64,000 nucleotides of DNA, from NCBI RefSeq assembly GCF_946151075.1, contig NZ_CAMGZB010000001.1, positions 1,478,001-1,542,000 on the forward strand, written 5' to 3'. The stretch comes from Neobacillus sp. Marseille-Q6967 (GTDB lineage Bacteria > Bacillota > Bacilli > Bacillales > Cytobacillaceae). The notes under the pieces were generated by a model that searched no databases, was not told where the DNA came from, and saw only the letters and a list, made by a program, of their open reading frames with translations. This document shows, piece after piece, positions 35,286-45,714 of this stretch; the stretch's first letter is position 1; every line of letters begins with the position of its first letter. The position numbers and the translations under genes were made by a program.

Positions 35286-36269
35286 ATGAATTATCGTGAA
35301 TTAGGTAATACAGGAATCATGATTAGTGAGGTCAGTTTTGGAACATGGGCAATAGGCGGTTCATGGGGCATGACAAGTGATACCGAAGCCCTGAAATCCT
35401 TAGAATATGCAATGGATCAGGGGGTTAACTTTTTTGATACGGCGGATGTGTATGGGGATGGTCATAGTGAAAAACTATTAGCTAAGGCGACCAAAGGCAA
35501 AGAAAACCAAATCTACATCGCAACAAAGTTCTGCCGTCAGGGCGATATTTTTGATCCGAAAAACTACAGCTATGAAACAGTAAGCCGTTATTGTGAAGAC
35601 AGCCTCCGCCGTTTGAATAGAGAAGCGATTGATTTGTACCAAATTCATTGCCCGGCAACGGAAATTTTGAAGGATGGCAGTGTTTTTGAAGTATTAGACC
35701 GTCTGAAGCAACAAGGGAAAATCCGTCACTATGGAGTTAGTGTAGAGACCGTTGAAGAGGGTCTTATTTGTTTGGAACATCCAAACGTTAAAAGCCTGCA
35801 GATTATTTTTAATATGTTCCGCCAAAAGCCATTGGAAAAATTAATCCCGGAGGCTTATGAAAAAGGGGTTGGGCTTCTGGTTCGTTTACCGCTGGCGAGC
35901 GGGTTGCTTACTGGTAAATTTACGACGGATCATGTGTTTGAAGAGGATGACCACCGCCGTTTTAATGAAAATGGAGAGGCATTTAATGTAGGGGAAACCT
36001 TCGCCGGGTTAGGTTTTCGAAAAGGCGTAGAATTAGCTGAAGGGTTAAAGTGGATTGCAGAAGGCCGGCAATCGATGGCCAGTGCCGCACTGCGCTGGAT
36101 CTTGGACCAAAAAGAAATTACCTGTATTATTCCTGGATTTAAAAATGTTAAGCAAGTTGAGGATAACCTTTCCGCGTTGGAAACAAAACTATTTTCGGAA
36201 GAAGAAGAGCAAGAAATACAACAATTCTATCAGGAAAAGGTCAAGAATTATATAAGAGGGCCTTATTGA
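35286..36269 (+). CDS. Aldo/keto reductase
   Basis: NAD(P)H-dependent TIM-barrel reductase, 327 residues. It has the AKR signature GVNFFDTADVYGDGHSEKLL (Asp and Tyr of the tetrad), IATKFC (Lys) and DLYQIHCP (His). ATG at 35286 follows AAAAGGAG, which lies in the last codons of the epimerase gene; the two genes are probably co-translated. The substrate may be a sugar or aldehyde. Members of this kind are common in pentose operons but their roles are mostly untested. Confidence 0.88.
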   Translation: MNYRELGNTGIMISEVSFGTWAIGGSWGMTSDTEALKSLEYAMDQGVNFFDTADVYGDGHSEKLLAKATKGKENQIYIATKFCRQGDIFDPKNYSYETVSRYCEDSLRRLNREAIDLYQIHCPATEILKDGSVFEVLDRLKQQGKIRHYGVSVETVEEGLICLEHPNVKSLQIIFNMFRQKPLEKLIPEAYEKGVGLLVRLPLASGLLTGKFTTDHVFEEDDHRRFNENGEAFNVGETFAGLGFRKGVELAEGLKWIAEGRQSMASAALRWILDQKEITCIIPGFKNVKQVEDNLSALETKLFSEEEEQEIQQFYQEKVKNYIRGPY

Positions 36270-36284
36270 TTAATGGGGAAGTTT

Positions 36285-36312
36285 AGGCAAGCATAATTCA
36301 TTCGGCTTGCCT
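36285..36312. terminator. Probable terminator after the aldo/keto reductase gene
   Basis: AGGCAAGC and GCTTGCCT form an 8-bp stem. No strong T tract follows; instead the GGTGCCCGTCACC repeat begins at 36313. Confidence 0.45.
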
Positions 36313-36325
36313 GGTGCCCGTCACC
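36313..36325. repeat. Dispersed GGTGCCCGTCACC element
   Basis: A member of the 13-bp repeat set also found at 26150, 45960, 50626 and 62063. It directly follows a hairpin at the end of an operon. Confidence 0.55.
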
Positions 36326-36397
36326 ATGATTTTTCAGGTTTTACTGTATCAATCGACTTAATTAAAGCAACCAAACTTACAGAAAAGAGCTAAAATT

Positions 36398-37000
36398 ATG
36401 ATTAGTGACATTACTACGTCTCAAAAGGTTGTGGCCATTACGTTTGATGATGGCCCTAATCCCACTTACACCCCGCAAGTGTTAGAGATCTTTTCAGAAG
36501 CAAAAGGAAAAGCAACTTTCTTTATGATTGGTGAGCAAATGGAAAAAAATCCTGATGTTGCAAAACAAGTTGCAGCTCAAGGGCATGAAATCGGAAATCA
36601 TACTTATACTCACCCGAAGTTATCGCAGCTAACTCATGAGGAGTGTGCAGCGGAAATCTATCGGACTGAGAGATTAATAGAGGATCTTACTGGACGAAAG
36701 CCTGTCGTATTCCGCCCTCCTTTCCTGGATTATAATGAGGACATAGTTTCATTACTCCAGCAAAAGGGATATCCCATGATTGGAGCGCTCAATTTGGAGG
36801 CTCAAGACTGGGAGCAGCCTGGGGTCGATCATATCTTTGAAAAATCAAGGGATGTTGTAAAAAATGGAAGCATTTTAATTTTTCATGATGGTTATGGGGA
36901 CCGGTCACAAACAATCGAAGCGGTTCGCAGGCTTGTTGCCGAGTTAACATCACAAGGCTATCAACTTGTAACCGTTAGCGAATTATTGAGATGTCTGTAG
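36398..37000 (+). CDS. Polysaccharide deacetylase without signal peptide (CE4 family)
   Basis: NodB-domain protein, 200 residues. The full motif set is present: ITFDDGPNPTYT (catalytic and metal Asp), HEIGNHTYTHPKLS (metal His pair), VVFRPPFLDYN, DWEQPG and ILIFHDGYGD. It starts almost directly with the catalytic domain, with no signal peptide or membrane anchor. It may be cytoplasmic, act on intracellular oligosaccharides, or have lost its export signal. No clear ribosome binding site; AGAAAAGAG is the nearest. Confidence 0.83.
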   Translation: MISDITTSQKVVAITFDDGPNPTYTPQVLEIFSEAKGKATFFMIGEQMEKNPDVAKQVAAQGHEIGNHTYTHPKLSQLTHEECAAEIYRTERLIEDLTGRKPVVFRPPFLDYNEDIVSLLQQKGYPMIGALNLEAQDWEQPGVDHIFEKSRDVVKNGSILIFHDGYGDRSQTIEAVRRLVAELTSQGYQLVTVSELLRCL

Positions 37001-37043
37001 TTACGCTGATATCACTCTAGTTCCGCAGAAAATGTAACACAAA

Positions 37044-37080
37044 AAAGAGGAAGCACAAATTAAAGTGTTTGTGCTTCTTT
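37044..37080. terminator. Bidirectional terminator overlapping the yesL-like stop
   Basis: GAAGCACAAA and TTTGTGCTTC form a 10-bp stem flanked by A and T runs, between the convergent deacetylase and YesL-like genes. It includes the end of the latter. Confidence 0.75.
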
Positions 37081-37692
37081 TTGTTTCTTTTCGATTTTTT
37101 GAAATGCTAGATAACAGGCTGCCATGATGATCCCTGCTGAGATACTCCCGCCAAAGAAAAATAACAACGCTGGTAAAAACTTCATCACAAAGATCGCAGC
37201 AACAAACCCAATTAGTATCATGATATTTGAAACCGGATTCACCAGCATGATGAAGAAGGAATTTTTAAATAGTTGTACGACCGTAACGTTATAGTGAACG
37301 TAAACGGGGAAGATATACAAAACCGTCATGATAATGGCAAAAATGATTAGGTACAGTGGAATATGTGTTAATTGAAGACTATTCCCGATTTTCATAAAGT
37401 ATAAATCTATATAAATAATACCGGCTAATAAAGCCAAGACAATCCCTAATCCATTACTTCTTAGAAACTCTTTTTTAAAGGTATCCCAAAAGGTACCGAA
37501 CACGGGAATATCACTTTCACCCATGATCCATTTACGGATTACCGTAAACATTGCTACAGTTGCAGGGCTAATTCCAAATAAAACGAGTCCCATAAGAGAG
37601 AAGCCAACCCATAATAAATTCACATAGGCAAACCTTGTGATCCATTCGGTAAGGGCATAAAGACCATTCATTGACAGCTTATTCATAACCAT
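37060..37692 (-). CDS. YesL-family (DUF624) membrane protein
   Basis: Small membrane protein, 210 residues with four to five hydrophobic segments. The family start MNGLYALTEWITRFAYVNLLWVGFSLMG and the FTVIRKWIMGESDIPVFGTFWDTFKKEF segment are diagnostic of DUF624. YesL proteins sit beside YesM/YesN sensors and oligosaccharide ABC importers; their function is not established. Here the gene is divergent from a YesMN-type pair. A second family member is at 61246. GGGAATGG precedes the start. Confidence 0.88.
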   Translation of the reverse strand: MVMNKLSMNGLYALTEWITRFAYVNLLWVGFSLMGLVLFGISPATVAMFTVIRKWIMGESDIPVFGTFWDTFKKEFLRSNGLGIVLALLAGIIYIDLYFMKIGNSLQLTHIPLYLIIFAIIMTVLYIFPVYVHYNVTVVQLFKNSFFIMLVNPVSNIMILIGFVAAIFVMKFLPALLFFFGGSISAGIIMAACYLAFQKIEKKQKEAQTL

Positions 37693-37846
37693 TCCCCTTC
37701 TTTATGGTGAATACTTTTTTACAATTATAGACCATCAAACACTTATTGAACATGGAAAATTTCTAAAATTTACAGATTTTTGATATATTAAAATAATATG
37801 AAAATGAGATATAGTAGAGAAAAAAAGATTTTAAAAGGGCGATTGT

Positions 37847-39625
37847 ATGTTTACAAGATTACATAAATGGAACACGTTACGAAATCAGATTCTCGTAGTA
37901 TTTTTAGTGGTCATGCTGATCGTTTTATTTATTGTTAGTTTGGTCACTTTTAATAGAGTGTCAACTTTGCTGAAAAATAATGCCGAAAAACAAATTAACC
38001 AGACGGCAGTGGAGGCAAATGGACGATTAGAATCTTTATATAAACAAGTTAGTACCAGCTCAAAACTGGTAATGACCAATGATACGATTCAAAGTACCTT
38101 AACCAAAGCGTCTCAAGGACATCCTATTAGTTTTTCAGAGCGGCAGCAATTAGAGGGAGTTGTAACCACAATTCAAGCGAATACAGATGGGATTTTTTCG
38201 TTTGAGCTTTATACCGATACGATGAACCGTTTAATCCCACTCGATGATACGAATTTAGTGACGAGAATACATGGGAAATGGATTCAACAAGCTGATAAGG
38301 CAAATGGAAGCTTGGTATGGATTGGGGATGACCCGCGTAACTCGGATAACATCCTCGCACTAAGACGGGTCAATTTAATGAACCGCGGCTTTGAGAACGG
38401 CGGTTATCTGCTCATTAGTATCTATCGAGATTATCTTCAGTTTGTGGACCAAGATAAAACGAATATTGAAAATCAGTATTCCATATTATTAGATCAAAAC
38501 TCAAAACCGATTCTATCAAACTACAACCAATCTCTTGATCCTATTATAAAAAGTGATACTGCTACTCTTTCATTGGACAATCAGGAGTATATGGTTACAA
38601 AACAAACGTCGAATGAAACCGGGTGGACGCTGGTCATATTGACTCCCGTTAAAGCCCTTACAAAAGGAATTAGTGTATTACGATCGGGGATTATTATCGC
38701 TGGGATTATTGGATTTATTATCTTTTTGATCAGTACACTGTTTCTATCTACTTTTATTACAAGGCCGATTATTAAATTGACGAAAACGATGCAGCAGGCA
38801 AGCGCGGGCTCATTGACTATGAACCCAAGTGTAACTACTGTCAATGAAATCAATGAATTAAATAGTACTTATAACCAGCTTGTGAAAGAAACAAACCATC
38901 TCATTAAAATGGTCTATCAAAAAGAAATTACCCGCAGCCGAAGTGAGTTAAAAGCATTACAAGCACAAATTAATCCGCATTTTCTTTTTAACACATTGGA
39001 TGCTCTTAAGTGGACGCTGGAGGATAAAGATGAGGAGGAGCTGGCCGAGCTAGTTGTGGCAATGTCAAACTTATTTCGTTATACCATTACCAAGCAAACG
39101 GATGGGGATTGGGTTCCAATAAAGGATGAAATCCAACATATCGAAGACTATATGGAAATAATGAAAATGCGCTTCGGTGATTGCTTAAAATGGCAGCTAA
39201 CCATGCCTTGTGAAACCCGGCATGTCAAAATTCCAAAACTGTTGATTCAGCCGTTAGTTGAGAATGCGGTTTTGCATGGGGCAGGGAATACGATGAAGCC
39301 ATGTACGATATCGGTCTCGATTCAACCAACGAAGGATCAGGATTACCTGGAAGTACTTGTTGAAGATGATGGTCCGGGAATCAATCAGGAAAAATTAGAT
39401 TCTATTAAAAAAGCAATGCAATCCGGCGGGGTTATGTCTAAAAATGGCAGTGGAATGGCGGTATCCAATGTACACAAACGCCTTGAATTATACTATCCGA
39501 ATCGTTTAAAAAGCGGACTTACGATTATGAGTGAAGAAAATAGAGGAACAAAGGTTTCGTTTGTCATACCTGTGAAGGGAGAAGAAAACCATGTTGAATA
39601 CGAAAACCATTTTGATCGTAGATGA
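37847..39625 (+). CDS. Sensor histidine kinase, YesM type
   Basis: Membrane sensor, 592 residues, of a two-component system for carbohydrate uptake. The first transmembrane helix is about 15-37, an extracellular sensing region runs to about 275, and the second helix is about 278-303, followed by HAMP. The kinase core has QAQINPHFLFNTLDAL (phospho-acceptor His) and the ATPase boxes LVENAVLHG and VEDDGPGI. AAAGGGCG precedes the ATG. It overlaps the response regulator gene by 35 bases and would control the adjacent ABC importer. Confidence 0.93.
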   Translation: MFTRLHKWNTLRNQILVVFLVVMLIVLFIVSLVTFNRVSTLLKNNAEKQINQTAVEANGRLESLYKQVSTSSKLVMTNDTIQSTLTKASQGHPISFSERQQLEGVVTTIQANTDGIFSFELYTDTMNRLIPLDDTNLVTRIHGKWIQQADKANGSLVWIGDDPRNSDNILALRRVNLMNRGFENGGYLLISIYRDYLQFVDQDKTNIENQYSILLDQNSKPILSNYNQSLDPIIKSDTATLSLDNQEYMVTKQTSNETGWTLVILTPVKALTKGISVLRSGIIIAGIIGFIIFLISTLFLSTFITRPIIKLTKTMQQASAGSLTMNPSVTTVNEINELNSTYNQLVKETNHLIKMVYQKEITRSRSELKALQAQINPHFLFNTLDALKWTLEDKDEEELAELVVAMSNLFRYTITKQTDGDWVPIKDEIQHIEDYMEIMKMRFGDCLKWQLTMPCETRHVKIPKLLIQPLVENAVLHGAGNTMKPCTISVSIQPTKDQDYLEVLVEDDGPGINQEKLDSIKKAMQSGGVMSKNGSGMAVSNVHKRLELYYPNRLKSGLTIMSEENRGTKVSFVIPVKGEENHVEYENHFDRR

Positions 39626-40379
39626 TGAGCCAAGAACACGCCAAGGGTTGAAAAAAAACTTAGATACATGGGCAAATGGGAACTATCAAATTTTTACCGC
39701 TTCCAATGGTGAAGAAGCCATGGAACTGATGAAGCAGCATAAAGTTCATATCCTCATCACAGACATCCGGATGCCGGAAATAACAGGTTTACAATTATTA
39801 AAAATTGCAAAAGAACATAATATTTCGCCTGTCATCATTGTGATTTCGGCATACTCAGAGTTTGAGTATGCCCAGGAAGCCCTTCGTTTAGGGGTGATTA
39901 ACTATTTATTAAAACCGATTAGCAAAAAAGCGTTAATCGAGGCTGTAGAGGAAGCGGTTCAAGAGGTGGAGAAAAAAGAACGGGCCGGATTGATTGAAAA
40001 AGTAGTTGATACGAAACTCGTTGATGTGAATTCTCAAAATCCTTCGAACCGTGAACCGATCAGAGAAGCAATTGATTACATCAACAATAATTTAAAGAAT
40101 GAGTTAACTCAAAAAGAAGTAGCCGATCATGTTCATTTAAACCCGAGCTATCTAAGTTCTCTATTTAAAGAACATGTAAAGCTAACCTTTAGTGAGTATG
40201 TAACTCGTCGGAGAATCCAGCGGGCGAAGGAATTGTTGATGACGACGAATCTTCCCGTTAATGATATCGCAGAAGAATCTGGGTATAAAACGGCTAAATA
40301 TTTCATTAAGATTTTCAGAGAATTAGAGGGTATGACACCGAGCGCATACCGAAAAAACAACAATGAAAGGGCTTTCTAA
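39591..40379 (+). CDS. Response regulator with AraC-type DNA-binding domain, YesN type
   Basis: Cytoplasmic transcription factor, 262 residues. A receiver domain (about 5-125, phospho-Asp58 in ITDIRMPE, Lys in YLLKP) is linked directly to a C-terminal AraC domain (about 155-255) with NLKNELTQKEVADHVHLNPSYLSSLFKE and VNDIAEESGYKTAKYFIKIFRE. The start lies inside the kinase 3' end behind GAAGGGAG. The probable target is the binding-protein gene just downstream. Confidence 0.94.
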   Translation: MLNTKTILIVDDEPRTRQGLKKNLDTWANGNYQIFTASNGEEAMELMKQHKVHILITDIRMPEITGLQLLKIAKEHNISPVIIVISAYSEFEYAQEALRLGVINYLLKPISKKALIEAVEEAVQEVEKKERAGLIEKVVDTKLVDVNSQNPSNREPIREAIDYINNNLKNELTQKEVADHVHLNPSYLSSLFKEHVKLTFSEYVTRRRIQRAKELLMTTNLPVNDIAEESGYKTAKYFIKIFRELEGMTPSAYRKNNNERAF

Positions 40380-40484
40380 AAATAGTAGTATTTTTCCTAA
40401 TCGTTGTGACCTATTTTTCAGAACTATCAGAATGTAGACTATAAATGTAAGGAAAAACTAGAAAAGGTCATAGGGGGAATCACA

Positions 40485-41807
40485 TTGTTTAAAAAGAAAA
40501 CGGTTGCAATCTTTATGTCTGTCCTCATGCTTGTCTCTCTAGCACTTGCAGGTTGTTCTTCCTCAAGTTCTTCCGAGGAAAGCAGCACAGATGGTAAAAA
40601 GGTTATTAAATTCATGCATTTGTGGCCGGAAGGAAGTTCGAATGCTCAGTTCTCGATTGTAAAAGATGCGATTGATGAATATGAAAAAGAACACACAGAT
40701 ATTAAAATCGAAACTGAAATCTTAAACCCTGATCAGTACAGAGAAAAGCTTAAAGTTTTAGCTTCTTCTAATGAACTGCCTGATATTGGGATGACTTGGT
40801 CAGATGGTTTCATTCAGCCTTACGTTGAAGGCGACATGTTAGCGCCGCTAGACGATATCGTTGAAAACGACCCAGATCTTAAAGATGCATTTATCCCAGG
40901 TGTTAAGGAATCTTATGCAGTCGATGGAAAAACATATGGTCTTCCACTAGAGTTAAACATTTCTTACGTATTCTACAACAAAGAAATTTTCGAGAAATAT
41001 AATCTTGAAGCTCCAAAGACTTTCTCAGAGTATAAAAATGTTGTTAAAACTTTAGCAGATAACGGCGTTGTTCCTGCAACTGTAGGTGCGAAAGACGGAT
41101 GGCCGGCATCATTCTGGTTTATGTATCTAGCAGACCGTATCGGCGGATCTACTATTTTAACAGATGTGATCAAAGGTAAAGCAAAGATGGATGATCCTGC
41201 GATTGTAAAAGCAGCGGAAGAAGTACAAAACCTAGTTGATATGGGCGGATTCGTTAAAGGTGCAAGTGCATTATCTAACGACGATGCTAAAGGTTATTTC
41301 ATGAACGAACAAGCAGCCATGTTCTTAACAGCTACTTGGGAATTACCAAACTACACAACAAGCCCTGATGTTACACAAGAATTTAAGGATAAGATTGGCT
41401 ACTTCAAGTTCCCAACTTATGAAGGCGGAAAAGGTACAAGCATCAACAGCTATGTAGGCGGCCCTGGTGTTGGATTATTCGTAGCGAAAGATTCTAAAGT
41501 ACAAGATGAAGCTAAAGATTTCGTTGGATTCCTCGTTAAGAGATGGGGAGAAAAATCAGTTACAGATGCTGGTGTCATTCCTGCAACGAAAGTAGACACA
41601 TCTAGCATGGATCTTGCTCCAATGTACATTGAAATCTTAAAGGATTTGGGCGAAGCATCTAACGTTACAACATACTTTGATACTCAGTCCAGCCCGGCTG
41701 TATCTGAATTACACCATGATTTAGTAACGGCTCTATTTGGAAAACAAGTGACTCCTGAAGATTTTGTGAAACAACATAAGGATGAACTTGCTGAAGAGCA
41801 AAAGTAA
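40485..41807 (+). CDS. Extracellular oligosaccharide-binding lipoprotein
   Basis: Family-1 solute-binding protein of a CUT1 importer, 440 residues. The lipoprotein signal has lipobox LALAGC with Cys23, followed by a serine-rich linker. Core segments include FMHLWPEGSSNAQ, SSNELPDIGMTWSDGF and LPLELNISYVFYNKEIFEKY. TTG start after AGGGGGAATCACA. Adjacent permeases and a GH10 xylanase suggest xylo-oligosaccharides. The YesMN-type pair upstream likely controls it. Confidence 0.92.
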   Translation: MFKKKTVAIFMSVLMLVSLALAGCSSSSSSEESSTDGKKVIKFMHLWPEGSSNAQFSIVKDAIDEYEKEHTDIKIETEILNPDQYREKLKVLASSNELPDIGMTWSDGFIQPYVEGDMLAPLDDIVENDPDLKDAFIPGVKESYAVDGKTYGLPLELNISYVFYNKEIFEKYNLEAPKTFSEYKNVVKTLADNGVVPATVGAKDGWPASFWFMYLADRIGGSTILTDVIKGKAKMDDPAIVKAAEEVQNLVDMGGFVKGASALSNDDAKGYFMNEQAAMFLTATWELPNYTTSPDVTQEFKDKIGYFKFPTYEGGKGTSINSYVGGPGVGLFVAKDSKVQDEAKDFVGFLVKRWGEKSVTDAGVIPATKVDTSSMDLAPMYIEILKDLGEASNVTTYFDTQSSPAVSELHHDLVTALFGKQVTPEDFVKQHKDELAEEQK

Positions 41808-41829
41808 AACGGCTAATTAAATCTAGTGT

Positions 41830-41862
41830 AGAGGGCATACAGGTTATGCCCTCTATGTTTTA
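41830..41862 (+). terminator. Intra-operon hairpin after the binding-protein gene
   Basis: AGAGGGCATA and TATGCCCTCT form a 10-bp stem followed by ATGTTTTAT, before the permease genes. It probably lowers permease expression relative to the binding protein. Confidence 0.7.
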
Positions 41863-41873
41863 TAAAATATTGA

Positions 41874-41995
41874 TGTCTAGCTTCAGCGCCTAGCGGCTCG
41901 GGGTCATAAGCCAAGCCATCAAGAAGGCTAAAAAGCAGCCTTCTCGCCAGCTTGTCTTATACCTGTCGCCCCTGAACAAGGCGCTTCCGCTTTTC
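41874..41995. repeat. Dispersed 122-bp structured repeat, copy 2
   Basis: Second copy of the element at 16787-16907, same orientation, from TGTCTAGCTTCAGCG to CTTCCGCTTTTC. It sits inside an ABC operon, between the attenuator hairpin and the first permease gene, so it is transcribed and could shape read-through or RNA stability. Confidence 0.8.
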
Positions 41996-42013
41996 GATGA
42001 AGGGAGTATTAAT

Positions 42014-42889
42014 ATGAAAAGTGTAATGTCAAACAAGTGGGTTATCAGCCTTTACGTACTTCCATCGTTAATTCTTATTCTCCTATTAATTTATATCCCA
42101 ATTGTCTTAACTGGTTATTATGGGTTAATGGACTGGAACGGCATCGGCAAAATGAAATTTATCGGTTTTGAGAACTACATAGAGTTAGTCCAGGACAAAA
42201 AGTTTTGGCAAAGTACATGGCATTCCCTGTTACTTGGTATTTTTTCAACCTTGAGTTTGGTTGGTTATTTAATTTTATCTTTGATCTTGGCTAGTAAAAT
42301 TAAAGGAGCCAATTTTTTAAGAAAAATCTACCTAATCCCGATGCTATTGTCCTCCGTTGCGATTGGCCAGCTTTGGGCGAAGATTTTTGACCCAACGAAC
42401 GGTATGCTTAATAGATTGCTAGTGTTGGTCGGCGTTGAAAATCCTCCGCTTTGGTTAGCTGATTCCAAAATTGTATTATTTGCCCTTTTCTTTCCAATTG
42501 TTTGGCAATATGCGGGATTCTACATCATTATCTTCTACGCAGCGTTAAAAAATGTTCCGGAAGAACTGATTGAAGCAGCGAAAATTGATGGAGCAACGCC
42601 GATTCAAATTGCGTACAAAATTAAGGTTCCTCTGATTGCAGGTGTCATTAAAGTCATGGTCATCCTAGCCATCGTCGGCTCATTAAAGTACTTTGACTTG
42701 ATTTTCGTGCTAACTGGCGGCGGACCTAACGGTGCGAGTGAGGTTATGGCATCTTATATGTATACAGAAGCATTCAGTAAATATAACTTCGGTTACGGAA
42801 GTGCCATTGGATTCGGTCTATTAATCATCTGTCTTGTGGCGACGTGGTTAATTCAAAAATTACTTTCTACAAAAGATGTTGACTATTAA
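42014..42889 (+). CDS. Oligosaccharide ABC transporter permease 1 (MalF/LplB type)
   Basis: First membrane subunit of the CUT1 importer, 291 residues with six transmembrane segments. The EAA loop is EAAKIDGATPIQIAYKIKVPLI. AAGGGAG precedes the ATG. It partners with the next gene. No ATPase is encoded nearby; in Bacillus such importers use the shared MsmX-type ATPase. Confidence 0.92.
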   Translation: MKSVMSNKWVISLYVLPSLILILLLIYIPIVLTGYYGLMDWNGIGKMKFIGFENYIELVQDKKFWQSTWHSLLLGIFSTLSLVGYLILSLILASKIKGANFLRKIYLIPMLLSSVAIGQLWAKIFDPTNGMLNRLLVLVGVENPPLWLADSKIVLFALFFPIVWQYAGFYIIIFYAALKNVPEELIEAAKIDGATPIQIAYKIKVPLIAGVIKVMVILAIVGSLKYFDLIFVLTGGGPNGASEVMASYMYTEAFSKYNFGYGSAIGFGLLIICLVATWLIQKLLSTKDVDY

Positions 42890-42906
42890 AAAGGGGAGTG
42901 AAAAGG

Positions 42907-43800
42907 ATGAGTAAGGTTGCAGTTGAAACACAATCAACGACCCTATCAGCTTCTTATAAAACGAGCAAGCCACTAGGAAACAGAATAGGATACGGAATTC
43001 TGTACTTTGTCCTGGGAGTTATTGCGATTATACAAGTTTACCCGTTAATTTGGTTATTCCTATTTTCCTTAAAGACCAATCAAGAGGTCTTTGGGATGTC
43101 CCCGTTTGCGCTTCCACAAGATCCTCAATGGGGCAACTATACTAAGGCTTGGACAGCAGGTCACATCGATGTTTACTTCTTTAATAGTGTGTTGTACACC
43201 GTCGCGGCTGTTGTACTTACTGTTATCCTTGCCAGCTTTGTAACGTTTGCAATCACTAGAATGTATTGGAAATGGAGCGGGCTTGTTCTTGGTTTGTTTA
43301 TGGCGGGATATATGATTCCACTTCATTCAACCTTAATTCCATTATTCAATTTCTTTAAAACGGCAAATCTGATTGATAATCCACTTTCGGTTATATTATC
43401 GTATGTAGCATTTAACTTGCCGATTACGATTATGATTCTAACTGGATTTTACAAAACCATTCCACGGGAGATTGAAGAAGCGGCGGTTGTGGATGGCTGT
43501 TCTATCCACCGGATCTTCTTCCAAATCACACTGCCAATGACAGTACCAGTACTTTCAACCACTGTGATCATTAACATGATTTATAACTGGAACGAATTTG
43601 TATTCGTTAACACGTTCTTAAGCTCAGATAAATGGAAAACGATTACGGTTGGAGTTAACAACTTCGTAGGACAGTATTTGACTGACTGGGGCGCTATCGG
43701 TGCTACTTTGATGATTAGTATTATCCCGGTATTGATTGCATACTTCGTACTAAGTGACCGGATTGTTGAAGGGATTGCGGCAGGATCTGTAAAAGGTTAA
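42907..43800 (+). CDS. Oligosaccharide ABC transporter permease 2 (MalG/AraQ type)
   Basis: Second membrane subunit, 297 residues with six transmembrane segments. EAA loop: EEAAVVDGCSIHRIFFQITLPMTVPV. The ATG at 42907 has AGGGGAG eight bases upstream; the GTG at 42898 is too close to it. It ends the operon, followed by a terminator at 43809. Confidence 0.92.
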   Translation: MSKVAVETQSTTLSASYKTSKPLGNRIGYGILYFVLGVIAIIQVYPLIWLFLFSLKTNQEVFGMSPFALPQDPQWGNYTKAWTAGHIDVYFFNSVLYTVAAVVLTVILASFVTFAITRMYWKWSGLVLGLFMAGYMIPLHSTLIPLFNFFKTANLIDNPLSVILSYVAFNLPITIMILTGFYKTIPREIEEAAVVDGCSIHRIFFQITLPMTVPVLSTTVIINMIYNWNEFVFVNTFLSSDKWKTITVGVNNFVGQYLTDWGAIGATLMISIIPVLIAYFVLSDRIVEGIAAGSVKG

Positions 43801-43808
43801 TAATCTTC

Positions 43809-43845
43809 AGGCGTGAATTTACAATAAATTCACGCCTTATTTATT
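43809..43845 (+). terminator. Terminator of the xylo-oligosaccharide importer operon
   Basis: AGGCGTGAATTT and AAATTCACGCCT form a 12-bp stem followed by TATTTATTG. Nearly the same stem occurs at 54977-55009, again just before a family-C repeat array. Confidence 0.85.
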
Positions 43846-43950
43846 GTTGAAAAGTTAACGGTCTTAAAGGTCGATCTATGTAAAAATGTCTATTCAAAAA
43901 AGGGGAATCCACTGATTGACTCCCAAGTTGTTATTATCAGTAGATAAGGG

Positions 43951-44070
43951 TAGCCAATAGCGCTGATAGGCTACCTAATTTGTTTTTATCAGTTAATTAC
44001 GGTAACCAATGAGGCTGAAAGGCTTAACAGAATGTTCTTTGTTGTATAATCAATAGCCAACATTAAAATT
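43951..44070. repeat. Mini-array C2, three diverged units at 51-52 bp
   Basis: TAGCCAA/TAACCAA motifs start at 43951, 44003 and 44054. The first unit has a palindrome, GGTAGCCAATAG, three bases, TGATAGGCTACC. These are diverged relatives of the array at 55072-55560. No gene is seen in this 380-base gap. Confidence 0.7.
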
Positions 44071-44132
44071 TACTTTGACAATTGGATATATTAGTTCTGA
44101 TGCACCTAAAAATGGAATTGGTAGAACATAAA

Positions 44133-44165
44133 AAAACAGCTCCTCAATCGAGAGGAGCTGTTTTT
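44133..44165. terminator. Terminator of the GH10 xylanase gene
   Basis: AACAGCTCCTC and GAGGAGCTGTT form an 11-bp stem with flanking A and T runs just after the xylanase stop (minus strand). It can work in both directions. Confidence 0.85.
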
Positions 44166-44182
44166 GCTAGATTACTATTCTT

Positions 44183-45364
<1,182 letters not shown>

Positions 45365-45445
45365 TTAAGTTTTGGGGATAAAATAGGAAGGACTTTTTAA
45401 AACTTTTACCCTAAACCTCCTTTTTTGTTTTTATGACAGGGTGTA

Positions 45446-45459
45446 CGTAAGGGCTTTCA
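45446..45459 (-). promoter_or_regulatory. cre-like site upstream of the xylanase gene
   Basis: On the minus strand TGAAAGCCCTTACG matches the CcpA cre consensus at 12 of 14 positions. It lies between the promoter and the coding start. Confidence 0.4.
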
Positions 45460-45500
45460 ATTTGTTTGAACTTATGTAGCTGCAGTCCTGTCTTGATTTC

Positions 45501-45543
45501 ATTATACTACTTCTAACTTAGTTTATCTATTGGATAAACTAAG
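45501..45543 (-). promoter_or_regulatory. Xylanase promoter with perfect XylR operator
   Basis: CTTAGTTTATC and GATAAACTAAG (45517-45543) form a perfect 11-bp dyad with a five-base centre. On the minus strand the operator supplies the -35 TAGATA (45524-45529), 17 bases before TATAAT (45501-45506). The geometry is the same as at xylA. Confidence 0.82.
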
Positions 45544-45714
45544 TTTTTTGTAATTTTCTAAAAATAGTAAAAAGGTACTATATAGGTAATAATCGGGGAA
45601 TTCATATGGGGGAGAAGGTTTTTTTAAACCAAGAAGGGTTTAGATCTTGGCCGGCTATATTTAGCAGCATTTGAATATAATGAGTAAATTGAAGAGACGA
45701 TTTTTTAAAAGAAG

